DNA from: Sanguinoderma infundibulare
Lineage: Eukaryota > Basidiomycota > Agaricomycetes > Polyporales > Polyporaceae
DNA: 64,000 nt
NCBI GenBank assembly: GCA_032821775.1
Contig: JAVLRN010000009.1
Coordinates: 372,001 to 436,000 of the forward strand
Reading direction: 5' to 3'
Notes under the pieces: model-generated
Seen by the model: only the letters and a program-made list of their open reading frames with translations
Told to the model about the DNA's origin: nothing
Databases searched by the model: none
Made by a program: the position numbers and the translations under genes
In this document: positions 12,106 to 23,230 of the stretch, piece after piece
How positions within the stretch are numbered: position 1 is the stretch's first letter
Layout: the number at the start of each line of letters is the position of its first letter

Positions 12106-14225
12106 ATGGCCACCACCCACAGAAAGCATCTCGTTGCGTTCGCGTATGAAGCGTGGGGTTCGTGTCTTCTATTTCTCCCGTAGATGAGGATTGACGCCCT
12201 TTGGCAGGCCACACCCGCCCTCTTACAAGCTTGTCAGCCCGTATGGTGAAGCTGAGTCCGATCGATGTCACCATCGTGACAACAAACACGTTCTACGAGC
12301 GTGTCAAGAACGAGCTCGCACGCAACTTTGAGACGGGCGAAGAGCAGTATGCGCAGCGAATCAGGCAAGTAACGCTATGGTGCGTTCGGGCACACATACT
12401 AAATCGCACGTATCCAGAGTCATATCTCAGGGGGGAATCCAGTTCCTCGACCCAAAGCATTCCGACGAACAGTTCCAGAGGGTCTGGAAGGCGCTCGCCT
12501 CCGAGGAGGAGATCGTCTGTCAAAGTTCTGGCACGCGTCTTGCCCCGCTCCTAAAACCTGTCGCCGTGATTATGGATGTGCGTTTTTGATTCTGGAGTAG
12601 CGCCGGTTTGCTATGCGGGCGTTGATGCCGCCTTGACAGGTCATGGCCATCGGCCCGTTTAACTACGTCAGGGAACTCTGCAGCAACACCGTCAAAGTGT
12701 ACGCTTGGGATTCCGCTCTCGCGTCGATGCTGTTCTATCTGTTCGGACCCGAAAGCCTCGGCGGCAGAGGCAACATCCGCGCCAAGGCAGAGGCGGAAGC
12801 AAAGCGATCGGGACGGTCATACAAAGAGGTCGCACTCGAGGTCGGTTCGCGGGGCACTGTGGTTTCTTCAATTATCGGTTTCGTTCTCACATTGCACGAT
12901 AGATTGTATTCCAATCGAAGGGAGAGGTTGTTCGTGTGCCCTCAATGCCTCCGATGTACGACTACGAGTACATCCCACAGGAGGTGAGAACTTGTCGTCT
13001 CTCCGTTCAGTGGAAATCGGAGCTTAACAGCCTGACCGTCCAGTTCCCGCTCCCCGACGATTTCGGCTACGTTTTGTTCCCCCGCGTATACGAGTGAGCC
13101 CGTTTGTTGACGGACGACAGGCTCCTGTATTCAGTATTCCATTCCACAGGACCTTGCAGGCGATGGACGGTATCCTCCTGGTCACCCCGGAATGTTACGA
13201 GCCCGAGGCAGTTGCGGCGACGAGAAAGTGGTTTGGCGAAACTGGCCGCAAGGTGTACGTCTGCGGACCGTTGTTGCCCGCCGGTTCGAAAAATACCGCA
13301 AAGACTCACGAAAGGAAGCACAACGCCGAATCGATCGTCATCGAGGAGTTCCTCGACGCGACCCTCAAGACCTCCGGTCCGAAATCCCTTCTCTACGTAC
13401 GCTCGTGCACTGTCGTGGCCCTTGGTCTGCTGACGAGTTTTTACCGCCTTGTTAGATTTCTTTTGGGACGATATTCTGGCCAGTCACGAAGCCCGAGAAT
13501 CTATGGACGTTCCTCGATGTCGTCATGGAGCTCAACATACCCTTCGTGCGCCCGTAGCTCTTAACTTACAGAGACGGATCGAAGTTGACGGCTGGATCAG
13601 ATCCTTAGTCACGCCTCCCCATTGTTTTCCATCTCCGATGATGTGAAGGAGAAAGTGAATGCCTACGGGAAAGGATTGCTCGCCACATGGACGCCACAGC
13701 AGCTCATTCTCGACCACCCCGTGCGTGTCCTTCCATAATACTGACAATGTATCAGACGGGTGACTGACAGTCGAATAGGCTATGGGCTGGTTCGTCACCC
13801 ACGGCGGACACAACAGCGTCATCGAGGCGATCTCTTCAGGGGTACCTCTGTACGCGTCCCGTCTTGTCGCACTGCTCATCCTCAGATTTAGCTCATGGTG
13901 TCCTTGAAACAGGATACTGTGGCCGTACGGCGGCGACCAGCCGTTGACCGCCGTCCACTGCTCGGAGCGTCTGGAGATCGGCTACGAGCTCCTCGAGGTC
14001 CGCACCGGGCACGGGCTCAAGCCCATCTACCGCACCGGCCGGACTCCCGTTGGGACCGTCGATGCGGTAAAGACGGAGGCGCGAGAGGTGCTGCAGAATG
14101 CGTTTGGGGAAGACGGGATGACGAAGCGGGCGAGGCTGGAGGCGATGAGCAAAGCGATCAATAGTCAGTGGGAGGAAGGCGGCGCGTCGAAGAGGGACAT
14201 CGTCGCGTTCCTGGACAGCCTTTGA
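12106..14225 (+). CDS. UDP-glycosyltransferase (GT1 family), paralogue UGT-1
   Basis: Eleven exons: 12106-12157, 12208-12364, 12418-12577, 12640-12840, 12903-12983, 13044-13093, 13150-13396, 13456-13545, 13601-13720, 13779-13849, 13913-14225; 513 residues. GT1 enzymes move a sugar from a UDP-sugar to small lipophilic acceptors. The N-terminal acceptor half begins with WGHTRPLTSL; His about residue 19 is the expected catalytic base. The C-terminal donor half has the family signature TWTPQQLILDHP...MGWFVTHGGHNSVIEAISSGVPLILWPYGGDQP. There is no signal peptide or membrane segment, so it is probably cytosolic. Intron 2 begins with GC (AG/GCAAGT) instead of GT. Introns are almost identical to those of UGT-2 and UGT-4, pointing to recent duplication or gene conversion. 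The acceptor substrate cannot be read from the sequence. Confidence 0.93.
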
Positions 14226-14567
14226 TGCGGGTTGATCGCGAGGGGAGCATGCGCCATTTACTGTCTGGGTGTCCATGTTCCTCGTATCAAGCCTGCCTGC
14301 TGGTGGCTGTCGGTCTCTGAATGAGGAGGTTTTCTGCGTAGTGTGGGACCCTTGTCACTGTTCCCCATGGTGCATGCAGACGCGTCTCATGAACCCCGTG
14401 TTCAATCGGTGTTGATACCAGGTTCACGCGCGACAGGAACCCCCCATTCAACGTGGCGGCACCACACACCCCGCCTATTCGCCGCTGTGGCCGCTGGGCG
14501 GAGGATATAACATTCCCGCATTTCCCCCCTCCATTCCCGAGCTCGTTCAGTACCGCGTCGACCTGTC
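14226..14567 (+). promoter_or_regulatory. UGT-1/UGT-2 spacer with TATA-like box
   Basis: A 342-base spacer holding the UGT-1 3' end and the UGT-2 promoter. GATATAAC at 14504-14511 lies 62 bases upstream of the UGT-2 ATG, the same spacing as in UGT-1. The upstream UGT box seen at UGT-1 and UGT-4 is not recognisable here, so the promoter has diverged. Confidence 0.5.
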
Positions 14568-16705
14568 ATGGCCACCATGGAGAGAAAACATGTCGTTGCG
14601 TTCGCATGCCAAGCATGGGGTTCGTGCCTTCTAGTTCTTCCCCGGGTCTATGTATATGGGGATTGACGTCCTTTGGCAGGCCACACCCGCCCTCTTACAA
14701 GTTTGTCGGCCCGTATGGTGAAGCTGCGACCGATCCATGTCACCATCATGACCACAAACGCGTTCTACGAGCGTGTCAAGATCGAACTTGCGCGCAACTT
14801 CGAGGTGGGCGAAGAGGAGTATGCGCAGCGCATCAGGCAAGAAACAGTGTAGTGCGTTCGGGCACGGATACTGAAATGCACATATACAGGGTCGTGTCTC
14901 AGGGAGGAATCCAGTTCCTCGACCCGAAGCATTCCGACGAACAGTTCCAGAGGGTCTGGAAGGCGCTCGCCTGCGAGGAGGAGATCGTCTGTCAAAGTTC
15001 TGGCACGCGTCTCGCCCCGCTCCCCAAGCCTGATGCCGTGGTCATGGATGTGCGTCGTTCGGATTATTGAGCTGCGATTTTCCAAGGCGGGCGTTGACAT
15101 TGATGGCTCCGGGACAGTTCCTCGCCATCGACCCGTTCAACTACGTCAGGGAACTCTGTGGCAACACAGTCAAAGTGTACGCTTGGGATTCCGGGCTCGT
15201 GGCGATGCTGTTCTATCTGTTCGGACCCGAAAGCCTCGGCGGCAGAGGCAACATCCGCGCCAAGGCAGAGGCGGAAGCAAAGCGATCGGGACGGTCATAC
15301 AAAGAGGTTGTACTCGAGGTTGGTTCGGGCACCGTACTCGGTTGCTGTTTCTTCCATTCTAATTTGGATGATAGATTGGCTCCCAACCGAAGGGAGAGGT
15401 CGTTCGTGTGCCCTCTATGCCCCCGATGTATGACTACGAGTACTACCCACAGGAGGTGAGAAGTTGCTGTCTCGCGCACGCAATGCGAACCAGAGTCTAA
15501 CAGCCTAGTCGTCTAGTTCCCATTGCCCGACATCTTCGGCCACCTTATGCTCCCCCGTGTATACGAGTGAGTCTGCTTTTTGGATGATTGGCCATCGCAT
15601 TCAGCATTGCACTCTTCCACAGGACCATGCTGGCGATGGATGGCATGCTGATGGCGACCCCGGAATGTTACGAGCCCGAGGCAGTTGCGGCGACGAGAAA
15701 GTGGTATGACGAGACCGGCCGCCAGGTGTACGTCTGCGGGCCGTCGTTGCCTGCCGGTTCGAAAGATACCGCCAAGACGCACGAGAGGAAGCACAACGCC
15801 GAATCGAGTGTCATCGAGGAGTTCCTCGATACGACCCTCAAGAACTCCGGTCCGAAATCCCTCCTCTACGTACGTTCGCTCGCCTTCGTGGCCCTGCCGG
15901 CCTGTTCACGAGTTCTCACTACCTGGATAGATCTCTTTTGGGACGATATTCTGGCCAGTCACGAAACCTGAAAACGTATGGGCGTTCCTCGATGTCGTCA
16001 TGGAGCTCAACATACCCTTCGTGCGCCCGTAGCCTTAACGTACAGAGACGGATCGAAGTTGACGGCTGGATCAGATCCTTAGTCACGCCTCCCCATTGTC
16101 TTCCATCCCCGATGATGTGAAGGAGAAAGTGAATGCCTACGGGAAAGGACTGCTCGCCACATGGACGCCACAGCAGCTCATTCTCGACCACCCTGTGCGT
16201 GTCCTTCCATAATACTGACAATGAATCAGACGGGATACTGATACTGACAGTCGAATAGACCATGGGCTGGTTCGTCACCCACGGCGGACACAACAGCGTC
16301 ATCGAGGCGATCTCTTCACCGGTACCTCTGCACGTGTCCCGTCTTGTCGCACCTCTCGTCCTCAGATTTAGCTCATGGTGTCCTTGAAACAGGATACTGT
16401 GGCCGTACGGCGGCGACCAGCCGTTGACCGCCGTCCACTGCTCGGAGCGTCTGGAGATCGGCTACGAGCTCCTCGAGGTCCGCACCGGGCACGGGCTCAA
16501 GCCCATCTACCGCACCGGCCGGACTCCCGTTGGGACCGTCGATGCGGTAAAGACGGAGGCGCTGGAGGTGCTGCAGAATGCGTTTGGGGAAGACGGGGCG
16601 ACGAAGCGGGTGAGGCTGGAGGCGATGAGCAAGGCGATTAACTCGCAATGGGAGGAAGGTGGCGCGTCGAAGAGGGACATTTCCGCATTCCTGGATAGCC
16701 TTTGA
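14568..16705 (+). CDS. UDP-glycosyltransferase (GT1 family), paralogue UGT-2
   Basis: Eleven exons with the same phases as UGT-1: 14568-14619, 14680-14836, 14890-15049, 15118-15318, 15375-15455, 15517-15566, 15623-15869, 15931-16020, 16075-16194, 16259-16329, 16393-16705; 513 residues. The domain layout is identical to UGT-1: WGHTRPLTSL with the catalytic His, then the donor signature MGWFVTHGGHNSVIEAIS. Two oddities: the donor-motif Gly is replaced by Pro (ISSPVPL where UGT-1 has ISSGVPL), and intron 10 starts with GC (CT/GCACGT) where UGT-1 and UGT-4 have GT. Intron 2 also has a GC donor (AG/GCAAGA). Together these raise the possibility of reduced function, although the frame is open throughout. 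It is the closest tandem neighbour of UGT-1. Confidence 0.9.
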
Positions 16706-18094
16706 GGCGGGCTGATCGTGAGGTGAGCGTGGCACGTCGGTGCGCTCGGTCTTCTTTGCCTGTGTTTACGATACGTCAAGTGTAGCGTGGATGAGGAGTC
16801 GGCTTGAGGAGTAAATGTAATCGATATGATCATGGGGCTTCAATTCACGACGCGAAAAGAGGCTAGAACGACCAACTTGGAGGGCCATGACGTGCGGGAG
16901 AAAGCCTTGCGTGTAAGCAGGGAGATGTTTGTCTCTACGAAGAACATCATCACTTTCCTTAATATCGTGATTGCATGCTAGTAGGCCCAATGTCGGGTAT
17001 CCCAATCATGGCAAGCGTGGGGTTTAGGTGGCTATTTTACGGTATTAATCCTTTTATAGAGGCGTCTTCACAAGTCCGATTCGGAGAGGGCGGGTTTGTG
17101 TCGCTGAGATCCAGGCGAGGATGCTTGCCTTGGTCATACTGCAACTTGTTACCCACGTCGCATTGAGTACTCACTGATGCCATTCAATCGTTTCAACTTG
17201 CCGATCAGTGTCGGGATTTATTAATAATAAGCTCTACTTCTTACATGCGCGTTTGCACCAGTACCGTAACGTCAGCATTCTGACCTTGCTTTGGATCTGC
17301 ACACTGCATGCAATCTCTCCAGTGATCCGAGCCTTTCATTTGCGGACGGGACGCTGATTCTCCACTCAGGGCCACATCGATGTGTGTTCAGCAGGTGGGT
17401 AAGCAGTCGCTTTGCATGTCTTACTGATAGCTATTGACTTGTGCGAAAATTACTACCTTGAACTTGGCTCAGCCGAACCCAGGCTCCTTGAACCTTCGTC
17501 CTCGATCGCCGACCGTCAACGTTACCGAAACTCCAAGCTTCAAGCTTCAAGCCTCGAGCTTCATGCCCTCCCCAACCTTCTCGCCGAGCGCCAAGGATGC
17601 GGTGTTTGAATTAGTCGACTTTTGGGATGGGCGACGCAGAAAGTCATCAACATCGGCCGGATTGTTGACATCAATCCGATCGTGGAATGGCGACGACACA
17701 TAAACTTGCTGCCGTCCGCGCAAGCAAATGAACATCGCCGGATAGCCACGTCATCGCGGCGGAAGATGGACAATTTCACGTTGGTAATACCTGATGACGC
17801 GATGGGAAGATTGTATAAGCAGTGGAAGAAAGCACCGAACGCGAAGCCTGGTTTCTATTTCCAACCGGTGGCTTTGCGTCGAGTGGCACAGGCTCTCGAA
17901 TCCTTGTGGCGGCTATATCCAAAAGCACCTTCCAATTGGGAATTCTCCGCCGTCTATCGTCGGTGCTATCCAATCAAGGATGAGGGACATTCCCGCGATG
18001 TGGCCGTGACGGGTCTGCACTAGCTGGTATATAAGAGGTGAGAACATGCCCAATAGCTTCATCCGTTTCATACACTGACCTACAGACATCCGCG
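16706..18094. other. Spacer before UGT-3; heptamer repeat and TATA box
   Basis: About 1.4 kb with no recognised gene. It contains a short tandem heptamer (CAAGCTT twice, then two diverged units) at 17534-17561 and a strong TATATAAG at 18028-18035, 67 bases before the UGT-3 ATG. One open frame (17622-18023) shows no family resemblance and is probably chance or promoter DNA. Confidence 0.5.
17534..17561. repeat. Short tandem heptamer repeat
   Basis: Four adjacent 7-base units: CAAGCTT, CAAGCTT, CAAGCCT, CGAGCTT. It lies about 530 bases upstream of UGT-3. It is directly visible; the role, if any, is unknown. Confidence 0.8.
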
Positions 18095-20250
18095 ATGGCC
18101 ACCGCTCGTACTCACATCGTTGGATATCCGTTGGAGGCCTGGGGTACGCCTTTCTGGCTGGTTTCGGGCAAGCTGGCACTAACACAACCACATCTTGCAG
18201 GGCACGTGCGTCCGCTGATCAACTTGCTCGCACGCTTCGTCAAGCTTCGCCCAGTTGCAGCCACCCTTCTTGTTTCAAACACCTTCTACGACCGTGTCAA
18301 GAATGAGCTTGCGCGCAGCTTCGAACCGGGCGACGAAGAGCTTGCGAAGCACGTCAGGTCCGGTCCTGTTTCAAGTTCTATTACGCCTCTTTTTTTCGAC
18401 TGACGTCCTCCAAGGATCATCGCCATCGGGGGTGGATCAAAGTTCGTGCTATCGAAAGATGCGGACGAGAACTTCAAGAAAGCGTGGAAATCGCTCGTCT
18501 TCGAAGAGGAGCTCGTCTGCACGCAAACTGGCATACGCCATCCTCCTCTCCCAAAGCCCAAGGCCGTCATTATTGACGTGAGCATTTATGTTTTTCGTGT
18601 TTTTTATTCGCTCGCGCCGTCAGAATTGACTGTTCTGCCTAGTTCTTCGCTATTGATCCTTTCAACGCGATCAAGGCCCTTAGCGGAAACACCGTGAAGG
18701 TGTTCTCTTGGTACCCTGGGCTGACATACGCCTTGTTCTTCTTGTTTGGTCCTGAGAACCTTGGGGGAAAGGGGAAGTACCGTCTCCTTATCGAGGAGGA
18801 AGTTCGTCGGACTGGGCGATCCTATATGGAGGTCGCGAACGAGGTACGCAGCGCCAAAGTGAAAGTGTGACAATGGTTGCGACCTGACGCTGAATCAATC
18901 GCCCAGGCTGGCTTTACGCCAACTGGGAAGCTTGTGCGTATCCCCGGAATGGCTCCAATGTACGACTTCGAGTACTTTCCCCAAGCTGTGAGTATCATCA
19001 GCTAATCACGAGCACGACATGCATTGATTGTGTGTTTTCAGTTCCCATTCCCGCAGGAATTTCTGGGGGACATCTTTCCCCGAGTCTTTGAGTGCGTCTC
19101 GCGCCCTTCGATGCTTAAAAGTGCGCCATAACAAAGGATCAATCTTCCACTCAGGACCCTCGAAGCGGCTGATGGCATCCTCCTGTTCACTCCGACTTCA
19201 TACGAGCCGGAGGCAGTCGCCGCAGCAAAGGGCTGGTTCGCCGAGACTGGTCGCCCGGCATATGCCATCGGTCCCCTCCTTCCATCCGCATCGAAGGCGA
19301 CTGCAGCGGCGAACGAGAAGAAGCAGTCGGCGGAGTCAACTGAGATCCAAGAATTCCTCGATGCGACCCTGAAGACGTCGGGGGAGAAGTCTCTGCTTTA
19401 CGTGAGTACCCGTACGTCAAGTTCCCCCGGGCTGCAACGGCAACTTACGGCTTCGTTGTCGAATTATCGTTTTTCAGCTCTCGTTTGGTTCCATGTTTTG
19501 GCCTGTAAGCAACCCCGAGAATGTGTGGGCCGTTCTTGACGTCGCCATGGAACTCAACATTCCCTTCGTACGTGGTCCGCATTACTGCTTGCTTTGTCTT
19601 TGTGTGCTAAAACTCCACAAAGATCGTCAGCCACGCTTCTCCGTTTGCTGTCGTTCCTGAAGAGGTCAAGGAGAAGGTGAAGTCATACGGAAAGGGTGTC
19701 CTTTCCCCATGGACTCCCCAGCAACTCATCCTCGACCACCCGGTACGTTCTCGAGAGGGGCTCGATTAGGTCTTCCATTAGACTGAGTCTTGCTGGCAGG
19801 CCACGGGTTGGTTCATCGCTCACGGTGGCCACAACGGCGTCACGGAGGCGATCTCCGCGGGGATTCCCCAGTACGGCCTCTTACATTAATTGAGCGTTGA
19901 AGGTCGAAAGCTGACGCGGTGGCGGTGACAGGATCCTTTGGCCGTTCGGCGGCGATCAGCCGTGCAACGCCGTGCACATCGCCGACCAGCTCCAGATTGG
20001 GTACGAGCTGCTGGAGGTGCGGACTGGTCACGGCCTCAAGCAGATCTATCGCACCGGCTACACGCCGAAGGGCACCATCGAAGCGATCCAGGCTGAGGTG
20101 CGGGAGGTGCTGCAGAAGGCGTTCGGAGAGGACGGTGCGACGAAGCGCGCGAAGCTCGAGGAGCTGAAGAAGGCCGTCAATGGTGAATGGGAGGACGGTG
20201 GCGCGGCGAAGAAGGACGCTTTGGCGTTCTTGGATAGCCTCCTTGCCTGA
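18095..20250 (+). CDS. UDP-glycosyltransferase (GT1 family), divergent paralogue UGT-3
   Basis: Eleven exons: 18095-18143, 18201-18357, 18415-18577, 18643-18843, 18907-18987, 19042-19091, 19155-19401, 19478-19567, 19623-19742, 19800-19870, 19932-20250; 515 residues. Every intron sits at the same protein position as in UGT-1, UGT-2 and UGT-4, but the sequence is clearly more diverged, including all introns. It opens with EAWGHVRPLINLLARFVKL and has the donor motif TGWFIAHGGHNGVTEAISAGIPQILWPFGGDQP. All introns here use GT donors, including intron 2 (AG/GTCCGG), so GT is probably the ancestral state. As the most distant copy it probably represents the older tandem member with its own substrate. 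No signal peptide is seen. Confidence 0.93.
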
Positions 20251-21685
20251 GCAATTCAAGGTGCGGACACCGCTTGGCTTCGATCGTCCAATCATCGCCC
20301 ATAACGCACATACAGTTGTACCCCATAGATCTTGTGTTACCCATAGATTCTACGGATGATTGTATCGATGTATCACTTGGTAGCCGGAACAGAACATATA
20401 GAAAGTATCGCACGGAAGCTTCTCCAGCATTCTACCTCGGGACTCGCGATGGGTCGCTTCCCCTAGAACATTTCGCCTAGCGAGAGCAGTTGACTTGAAC
20501 CATCGGCCACTGCCGCGATGAATATCGCGAGCGTGCTCCCATCTGCTCTATCTGCTCCAATCCAACTTTCTCCCGGCGTATTCGGAATTGGATGTCCGTT
20601 GGTGTACCTACATATGTGTGGCTGTCTTGCAAATTGTGGCTGTTCGTCTTCCGCCGCACCACGATGGTCCGAGATGCCCACGATCTCGCACACAGTAATA
20701 TTGAGTTTGAGACTGAATTGGCTCCGGATCTATAGCCGAAATGTGTACTTAACTGTACAACGACATGGAACCGAGATGGGTTCCAGGCGCTTCTGAAGGC
20801 GCGAATGATCGGGACTTGCCGTAGACACTCGATAACTCCGATCCTGAAGCGCCCAGAATTTACTAGACAATGTCCTGAACACTCTGGAGAGCTCTTTAGA
20901 CGACCAAGCCTCCGAGTATAGACGAAAAGGTCAGGTCGTGCAGTATAAATGTGCGATCTCTGCTACGCTAACGACTGCAGACTCGCAGAGCAACTCATAA
21001 GAGTCCTCTCATACAGGACGAGTCCGAGTCGCCACAATCGGTGCAGCCATTCATGGGTAAGTGGCTTACCAGCTCCAGTGGAATTTAGCTGAAGTGCAGT
21101 GTATAGAAACCCGACGCTTGGATGGAAAAGCGGCCAAATTTCTGCCGCTTCAGTTACACGTTGCGGCCAGGCTTGGCCTACCTTCAAACCCCCGCACCTC
21201 CGCTTCGCATTGCTCCGGAGCCCCTCATCTCGATACTATCTTCTGAGTAACGCTCTTCGATCCTTCCTTCGTAAAATTTCTCTTCCGTATCTGCGGCAGC
21301 GAGCACAGGGCGTCCCGCAATGTGTTCCGTGTCGTGAGCAAGAGAGAGTTCCTTTGTTCCCCGTCCTGGCATTCACAAGCCTCCAGAATCATTTGCCGGA
21401 ACGGGCGGAAGTGCGGCCGCACCACGAGAGCCATCAATGTTCGTGCCCATTGGCTCTTAGCCTCCTTCGCCACGTATGCCGTTATTACAATGCCCGAGAA
21501 GCTGACGAGGTCTTTGCCCCAGCGCCAGCTGTGAGTTGATTTAACAAATAAGATCTCGCTATCACTTCGAGGTGGCTGCCCCCACGCTCCTGTCATGGGG
21601 CAGGCAGTGCAGTGAGGTTACACGCTAGAGGTCCCATCCGCTATCTCCTCCCGTCTTCCCTCTCTATCCCTCCAGGTCTCATACC
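20251..21685. other. Intergenic region, no recognised gene
   Basis: About 1.4 kb. A TATAAAT at 20943-20949 has no convincing coding region after it. The open frames in this stretch are short, with no shared motifs or plausible exon chain. The last 40 bases before 21686 are C/T-rich and probably form the BTB gene leader. Confidence 0.45.
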
Positions 21686-22836
21686 ATGGAGGACTCTAGC
21701 TTCTGGTACTATCTTTCACCCGACCAGTCCAGCCGTTCGACGAGTCCAACCTTGGCCCAGTTTGCGGACAGACCTGCGGATGGATCTGGATCTGAAGGAC
21801 AGACGGGGATCCCCGTGAGCACTCAGAAATTTTCGGCGCCGTAGTTGGCTAGTATACGAGCTTGGCCGCCCTAACTCTCCCCCCGGCTAGCCACCCGTAC
21901 AAGAAATACCGGAGGACGCTACCGTCTCGATTGTGTTCAACCCATCCTTCCGAGCTGACGACCTCCTCCCCGACTCCATCATCGTCTCCTCCAACCACGT
22001 CTATTTCTATGTCCACCGCCACTGCATCCTGAGCGTGTCTATCAACGCTTTCCTCGGCCAACTCATCCTCGACGACCCATTCGCCTTCGGGTCCCTGTCC
22101 ACCGTCCACGTCCCTGAGGGTGGGGATGTCGTCAACATCCTCCTCCACACCATCTACGGTCTATCCTGCATGCACTTCCACCCCACCCTCGAGACCGTAG
22201 ACCGGTCGCTCACCGCCCTCGTCAAGTACGGAATCTCCATCGACACGCACGTCGCCCCCCAGCAGCCGCTCTACGACCTCGTCCTCCTCTACCACGCGCC
22301 CTACAACCCGATCGAGGCATACGCCATCGCAGCGCACCACGCGCTCGAAGACCTCGCCGTCGCGATCTCGGGCCATCTCCTCTCCTACGACACCTCCCGC
22401 CTCACGGACGAGCTCGCGGCCAAGATCGGCCCCGTGTACCTCAAGCGCCTCTTCCTCCTCCACCAGTCCCGCCTCGCCGCGCTCCGCGACATCGTCCTCC
22501 GGCCGCCCGCATCCCACGCCGCGACTCCCGCCGGGTGCACCGACGACGAGCGGGCGAAGCTCACCCGCGCCTGGGCACTTGCCGCCGCGGGGCTAGTGTG
22601 GGAGGCCACGCCGAGTGAGGCTGCCGCGTTCTCTCGTGTTTCCTGACGTTTGGAGACGCTTACGACCGGCGACGTGGTCCGCCCCAGGCATATCGACGGC
22701 GGTATTGAGGACGCACCTTGAGCCTATCGGGGAGTCGATAGTGTGCGAGTCGTGCAGGCTCATGCTAGTCCAACGCATACAGGATGTGGTTATTTCTTGG
22801 TCCTCGGTAAAGGTGTGTAGGTCCCCCCCAATTTGA
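21686..22836 (+). CDS. BTB/POZ-like domain protein
   Basis: Three exons: 21686-21814, 21891-22614, 22688-22836; 333 residues. The region after residue 55 (FNPSFRADDLLPDSIIVSSNHVYFYVHRHCILSVSINAF) follows the pattern of basidiomycete BTB domains, in which a beta strand leads into a conserved VH and a helix. A mostly helical C-terminal part follows, ending in a Cys pair in VCESCRLMLVQRIQDVV then WSSVK. The third exon was added because the frame otherwise ends just after WEATP; the splice at 22614/22688 restores the C-terminus I associate with this family. BTB domains mediate dimerisation or cullin-3 adaptor function, and this type is much expanded in agaricomycetes, usually without known function. 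No DNA-binding or Kelch domain is seen. Confidence 0.75.
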
Positions 22837-23230
22837 GCACGTTTGCCTGTTCAAGTCGTTGATGAATGCCACTTGGCAGGCTATTATATAGCCCCTCCAC
22901 TCGAATTCTGAATGAATGACCTTCTATGAATTATCGACTTGCCCATGTTCGTGAGTCTTGCGCTGTGTATGCGTCTCGCTATTATCTGTTCTTCGTCTTG
23001 CTGTTGCTGTATTCATCGCTTTTGGGAGCTCGCGAAACTGCTTTGTATCACTATGTATTGAACAAATATCTCCGACGCAATCCCGATCTCAATGCGAATC
23101 TGCCGCGGGAAAGCGACCATATTGCATACACATGTGCATACACGCTAATGATACACATGTCAAATGGGAGAGACGACGGTCTTTTGCGTGATCGCTAAAA
23201 GAACAGAACGTCCGTGTGGATACGATTTCT
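22837..23230. other. Convergent intergenic region
   Basis: A 394-base spacer between the 3' ends of the BTB-like gene (plus) and the coiled-coil gene (minus). It is moderately AT-rich, as expected for two 3' UTRs. No gene or repeat stands out. Confidence 0.45.

Noticed and set aside
13893..14276. Long minus-strand open frame over UGT-1 exon 11 (and equivalents at 16373-16735, 19840-20295 and 46754-47077)
   Set aside because: It recurs only because the coding strand is conserved and GC-rich; it has no family match and no splice structure of its own.
17622..18023. 133-codon open frame upstream of UGT-3
   Set aside because: No family match, overlaps other open frames and runs up to the UGT-3 core promoter; probably chance.
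22161..22517. Minus-strand open frame of 118 codons inside the BTB-like gene
   Set aside because: Composed of Glu/Val/Asp-rich reverse translation of the coding exon; a typical antisense shadow.
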